Shown here one piece after another: positions 59,976-64,000 of a DNA stretch of 64,000 bases. The DNA comes from Clusia tigrina. Lineage: Eukaryota > Arthropoda > Insecta > Diptera > Clusiidae. Both the position numbers and the translations under genes were made by a program. Position 1 is the first letter of the stretch. Every line of letters starts with the position of its first letter. Under the pieces are notes generated by a model. It was not told the origin of the DNA. It ran no database searches and saw nothing but the letters and a program-made list of their open reading frames with translations. The DNA is taken from the NCBI GenBank assembly GCA_920105625.2, contig OV050030.1, positions 345,836,977 through 345,900,976 on the forward strand. Direction: 5' to 3'.

Positions 59976-61114
59976 AATATCCTGGAAGCAGCAATATCGT
60001 CATTAATGGGAACTGCTGAAAAACTAATACTACTCCTGGGGCAAAGGTAAGTAAGGATTGGATAGCTCTTATATTAGGCGTGTGTCAGCAAAATAGATTC
60101 TATAAGGCTAAAACGCTTGACCAAATATATATTTAAAAGTTTTAAACAAAGTGAAGAGTAATGGAAAATAGAAATTCCGTGAAATATATACTCCTTTTTA
60201 CAACAAAAATTAATACCGATTTATACAAACAATACATACTACAAATATTAAACTGTGCCTAAAACTTGTTTCGAGTACCAATTGCATCTTAATTGAGCCC
60301 ATCTTTACTAAGATTGCAGACAGAATATCTGCATAGTGGTTTTAATAAAGAGCAATCAGTCTACAGCGCTATAACTAGCCGGTAGCGGGAAAGTACATTT
60401 ATAAATGAAAATAAATAATAACATGACTTCGACTAGTGACCGTGCCAGAATACCCTAGTCCCCTATAATACAACTCAAGTTCGCGAGTCCTCTAAGTACG
60501 TTAAACAAAATATATATAGCAAGTGCGCTAAAACTAAACGAAACTATAAGAAATGGTAGTTCAGTTAAGCCCATCCAATAAAAAGGAGTACCGACAGAAT
60601 ATTGGTACAGCGACATAGCCAGAAGACAATTCATTATAGAGCTTATAAAGCTGAAAATAATTAAATTTTTCGCATATACAAGTATATGTATATACAAAAC
60701 AAAGAAAAAATAATAAAAAAATGCAAAATCTGTTAAAGGAATGTAACTCGTATATACTGGTATAAAAAGGAATTATATAAATTCACAATTATTCACAATA
60801 TATTTATTCAAATTACTAGGAATAAAAGATTCATAATTCATAATTGTGTATAAGAACAAACATTTAAAATTCTGGGTTTACCCAAATTTATTTGAATCAG
60901 GAGTAGAAAACACCGATTACTGCACGATTTCCATAAAACAAGAAGAAACCAAAAAATAATCAACATGAATCAGCAGCTTACTCTCAGATGAGGACACTAG
61001 GAGATGCACCTCCAACGGCATGGGATGAATCGAAACAATATTCCAATCAGAACCTACTATAACTCCGACCACATCATGCTCTCTCTGGCCATAGCGCTAC
61101 TGCAAGGGGGGAGG
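59976..61114 (+). other. Gypsy C interior without recognisable coding
   Basis: AT-rich; the only longer frame, minus strand 60697-60455, is hydrophobic and lacks homology I can name. The last part before the purine tract may be the end of a former env frame. Confidence 0.4.
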
Positions 61115-61770
61115 AGTTACATTCCCACTAACAAAAACAACAATATCAATACCAACAGCAGAGGCTACATCATTTTCTCTGTAAAATCATCCAATTCATA
61201 TTCCCATTAAAAACATTAGATTCAAATTCACTTTAAAATCATCCAGCATCAAATTCTCTGTAAAATCATCCAATTCATATTCCCATTAAAAGCATTAGAT
61301 TCAAATTCACTTTAAAATCATCCAGCATAAAATTCTTTGTAACATCATCCAGCATAAAATTCTTTGTAAAATCTCCAATTTAAAATTCAATGTAAATTCA
61401 TGAAATTAATTTTTTTAGAATAAGCATATTTTATGATATAAATACGTGTACTTTAAAATAATTTGTTCATTATAAAACTGATTGTGAAGTGGAAAGGTTA
61501 TTTTATTTATACATCGTAACTCGCGCAAGCATAAAAATGCTGACGACAGGTCTACGCCACTTCCCATGGGAAACCTCAATAACAATTTCGCAATAAGTGC
61601 AACATGACTATAAAACGGTAACAAGGTAGTAAGAAGGATACAATTAAAGTTTCAGTTGCAATTTAGAATTTTTAAAATACAGATGTCACCGCCCACCAAA
61701 CAAATATTAATTGTGTTTTTTTTTTGGCATCGCGACAAAATATAATTTAATTTGTATATCTTCGCTTAAA

Positions 61771-62105
61771 ATTTCGCAGATACCCTTAGCTAAGCCGTTT
61801 CTTGGTAAGCTCCAGATAGCAGATACCTTTTGAAAGAAGTTTGAAGTAAGCATGAGTATATAATCTCATGGAATTAATAATAATAATGAGTATATATGAT
61901 AATTTATTTTACTTTAACTGATTTTACAAATCTTGGTTTATTTATAAATCTTGATTTGTGGATCCGATCTTATGGCCAACTTCTTTGATCTGCTCTTCTG
62001 TTTTAACAATGAATATTAATAATTGGAGAGCTGCTGCACTTTCTTGACGAACTACGCAATTAATCATAAGTTTTTGATATACAAGCGAAATAAATCTTCA
62101 GATTT
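61771..62105 (-). pseudogene. Second copy of the left-edge gene, partial
   Basis: The minus strand reads MINCVVRQESAAALQLL and KTEEQIKEVGHKI in one continuous frame to a TAA near 61955. This parallels the last exon of the gene at 3292-4903 but without the MITE. Downstream (61950-61820) follows the same TTCAAACTTCTTTCAAA and TATCTGCTA sequence as at 3230-3260. The remainder of this copy is at 5035-5100, across the nest. Confidence 0.55.
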
Positions 62106-62486
62106 TTATTTTAACCAAATTATTTTCTTAATGTATATTCAACCACTTCCAGACTTAGGCTAAATATTCTAGTAGGAGATTACTAAGCTTAATGTGACAA
62201 TTTTGTTAGTTAACATTATACAGCAACATTATGTAACTCGCCCCTCGTAGAATTCAGCTAAGGTTATATAATATTTTTTTATAATTTTTTTTTGAAAATA
62301 CATATATAAATTCTTGTTATCCGCTTTTTTTTGAACTATGAACATTATTTAACTTATTTCTTTTGAATTTTGGTTCTTGTTTATGGCTTAACGATTTATA
62401 ATTTTTAATATAACCTATTTCTCTGGTTTCTGAGAAACTTTCCCTAGTTCTGTTTCTTACGTCTAAGTATTTTTCTTTGTTTCTTA
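62106..62486. other. AT-rich spacer, perhaps intron of the second gene copy
   Basis: No coding motif; T-runs near 62275-62330. The corresponding exons 4075-4173 and 4576-4903 of copy 1 have no match here. Confidence 0.4.
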
Positions 62487-64000
62487 TCTATATACGAGTA
62501 TATAAAAATGAATGTTTGTTAGTGACGCTAAGGCTCGAGAACGGCTGGACCAATCTTGATGGAATTTTCAGAGGTTGTTCGTTGTGGATCTGGGAAGGTT
62601 TAGAAATAAAAAAAACCTTATACTTTTCCTGAAGAAAAGTCGGAAAATTTAAAAATTCCAAAAAGGACTTTTTTCCATACAAAATTTTTTTTCTTTCAAT
62701 TTTATTTTCCAATTGTTTCTTGCAAATCTATCGATCTCAAAACATTCGGAAAAGTCGGAAAATTCGGAAAATTCGAAAATTAGAAAAACCTAATCTCACT
62801 TTTTGTTCTCATTTTTTTTATATGTGCGTGGTGTTGCACGCGCACATTTAGTTTCATATTGGTGTTGTAAGCACTGACTGATACTCCAATAACTCAAGAG
62901 ATGGAGCTGTAGACGCTTATTTATTTTGACAGCTGCGTATATTGTTTGTTCTTTCTGATTTGTTTATTCGAACAGTGCGGACACGGTCAATTGACTTTCT
63001 GACATTTTTCCAAATTTTAATTGATTTCTCGAGTTAAATTCATCACATTAAATTTTTAAATTGTTTACACTCACGAAATATTTGATTTTAAATCTGTGGA
63101 TTATCAGTTTTTGAGTGAAATTTTTGACATTTCAAACAAAAAAAGTGAGTTAATTATTTTCGTTTGTTGGTGAATACCTAACCTCATTTCCATTGGAATT
63201 TATTTGTGTTATTTCTTCAGCTGATTTGTAAATTATTTGAATCGTTAAATTTCGGTCGTTTGCTTTCTTTATTTCGGCTATTCAAGGTAAATTATTGAAA
63301 ATTATTCCGTGAAAACTTTATGTGTGTTTCATACAAAGTGAGCAGACAATAATTGCAGAACATTCAGGATTCAATTTAGAGGAGTGAATATCGAAGTTGA
63401 CAACACATGGATCGTACCATATTCGCCAATATTGTCTAAGACATTCAAAACTCATATCAATGTTGAGTATTGCAGTTCTGTGAAATCGATCAAATACGTT
63501 TGCAAGTACGTCACCAAAGGACGCGACATGGCGGTTATTGGCGTTGAACGAGATGAGATCAGCAAGTATCAAATGGGTCGAAACGTGAACTGCAATGAAG
63601 CGCTTTGGAGAATATTTTCTATTGTAATTCATCAGCGTTTTCCGACTGTTGAGCATCTCGCAGTTCATTTGGAGAATGGCCAAAGAGTGTATTTCGACCC
63701 AGAGATTGCAGTGCAGCGAGCAGAAACACCACCAGCAACAACATTGACGAGTTTTTTCTCAACTTGCGCCAGTGATCCGTTTGCGAGAACATTGCTTTAT
63801 TCGGAAATGCCTCGGTATTATACATGGAATGCATCGTCGAAGAAATGGTTACGCAGAAAGCAAGGCCAACCAGTAAATGGATATCTAGGTGTGTTCTCAA
63901 CTAATGCATTAGGACGAATTTACACAATCCACCCGAAAAACGACGATTGCTTCTACCTTCGGTTCAATTTCATTTGAGTCATTGCGTACTGTGAATGGTA
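62487..64000 (+). mobile_element. Helitron, 5' part with Rep-like gene, continues past window
   Basis: Begins TCTATATACGAGTATATAAA after an A, followed by AATGAATGTTTGTTAGTGA and CTCGAGAACGGCTGGACCAA, a start common to insect Helitrons (5' TC, insertion between A and T). The frame 63384-63977 reads NTWIVPYSPILSKTF, VEYCSSVKSIKYVCKYVTKG (the paired-Tyr KYxxKY block of Helitron Rep), LAVHLENGQRVYF, TTLTSFFSTCASDPFARTLL and PRYYTW. After CFYLR the frame is broken; SFESLRTVNG near 63970-63998 shows the protein continuing. The HUH block should be upstream of 63384 and is missing. The helicase lies outside the window. Confidence 0.75.

Larger units (their letters stand above)
59272..61521 (+). mobile_element. 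Gypsy C: second errantivirus-like element, internally deleted
   Basis: Two LTRs in direct orientation, 59272-59657 and 61115-61521, both starting AGTTAYATTCCCAC and ending CATCGTAACT, the AGTTA...AACT type ends of gypsy-group elements. A serine-type primer site TGGCGCAGTC follows the first at 59657. A GGGGGGAGG purine tract precedes the second. CGCG is duplicated outside (59268-59271 and 61522-61525), the 4-bp CG-rich target known for ZAM-like elements. The LTRs contain a repeated AAAATCATCCA motif. The 1.45-kb interior has no intact gag, pol or env. Confidence 0.8.
59210..61765 (+). repeat. Gypsy A 3' LTR, split by a later gypsy insertion
   Basis: A polypurine tract GGGTGGAGG (59201-59209) precedes AGTTAACACC. 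The LTR runs to CGCG at 59271, is interrupted by 59272-61521, and continues from the repeated CGCG at 61522 through AAGCATAAAAATG, ACAGGTC, GGGAAACCTC to AATATAATTTAATTTG at about 61755, as in the 5' LTR. Confidence 0.6.

Noticed and set aside
60455..60697. 80-codon minus-strand membrane-like protein
   Set aside because: Lies antisense inside a degenerate gypsy interior, AT-rich composition alone produces such hydrophobic frames, and there is no supporting motif.

Overview
This window reads as a block of intergenic or intronic DNA from an insect, most likely a higher fly (Diptera). The evidence is the dense mix of Ty3/gypsy (including env-bearing, errantivirus-like), Copia, Bel-Pao, LOA- and Jockey-like LINE, DD41D mariner, piggyBac and Helitron sequences, with AT-rich spacers and short GT-AG introns. 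The species cannot be fixed from the sequence. Nearly every coding stretch is a broken transposable element. The only candidate cellular genes are a multi-exon, unrecognised gene at the left edge (plus a second partial copy near the right edge) and a THAP-domain gene fragment caught inside the transposon mass.

Layout. 1-5150: piggyBac remnant, a transposase-like gene of an unrecognised family, and an unknown multi-exon gene on the minus strand whose coding exon carries a 408-bp TTAA-flanked MITE. 5150-61765: I read this as one env-bearing gypsy element (gypsy A) inflated to about 56 kb by nested insertions. Its parts appear in order: 5' LTR and PBS, gag, start of RT, [Copia A, minus strand], RT core, RNase H, integrase zinc region, [Copia B and everything inside it, 13764-55774], rest of integrase, start of env, [Jockey LINE], end of env, 3' LTR split by [a second gypsy with CGCG target duplication]. 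Copia B is itself split: its gag is opened by a long-TIR DNA transposon (14076-16492), and its protease and integrase lie almost 37 kb apart. Between them are a THAP-gene fragment, LOA-like LINE copies, a 5.47-kb tandem duplication (16031-26974), a third gypsy (gypsy B) with a mariner, a 9.4-kb nearly perfect palindrome (32921-42316) with a 406-bp TA-repeat core, a second LINE, and a Bel-Pao element. 61766-64000: the second partial copy of the left-edge gene, then the 5' part of a Helitron that runs off the window.

The parts do not form a working pathway. Their relationships are chronological: direct target duplications, interrupted reading frames that resume on the far side, and shared flanks give an order of insertion. 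The most useful observations are that nesting order, the uncharacterised long-TIR transposase family present as two divergent copies, the tandem duplication with a mosaic mutation pattern, and the giant palindrome bounded by equal-length TA tracts, which may be a biological inversion or an assembly artefact. I found no new defence, signalling or metabolic system. Functional names rest on motif recognition by eye; no database search was run.
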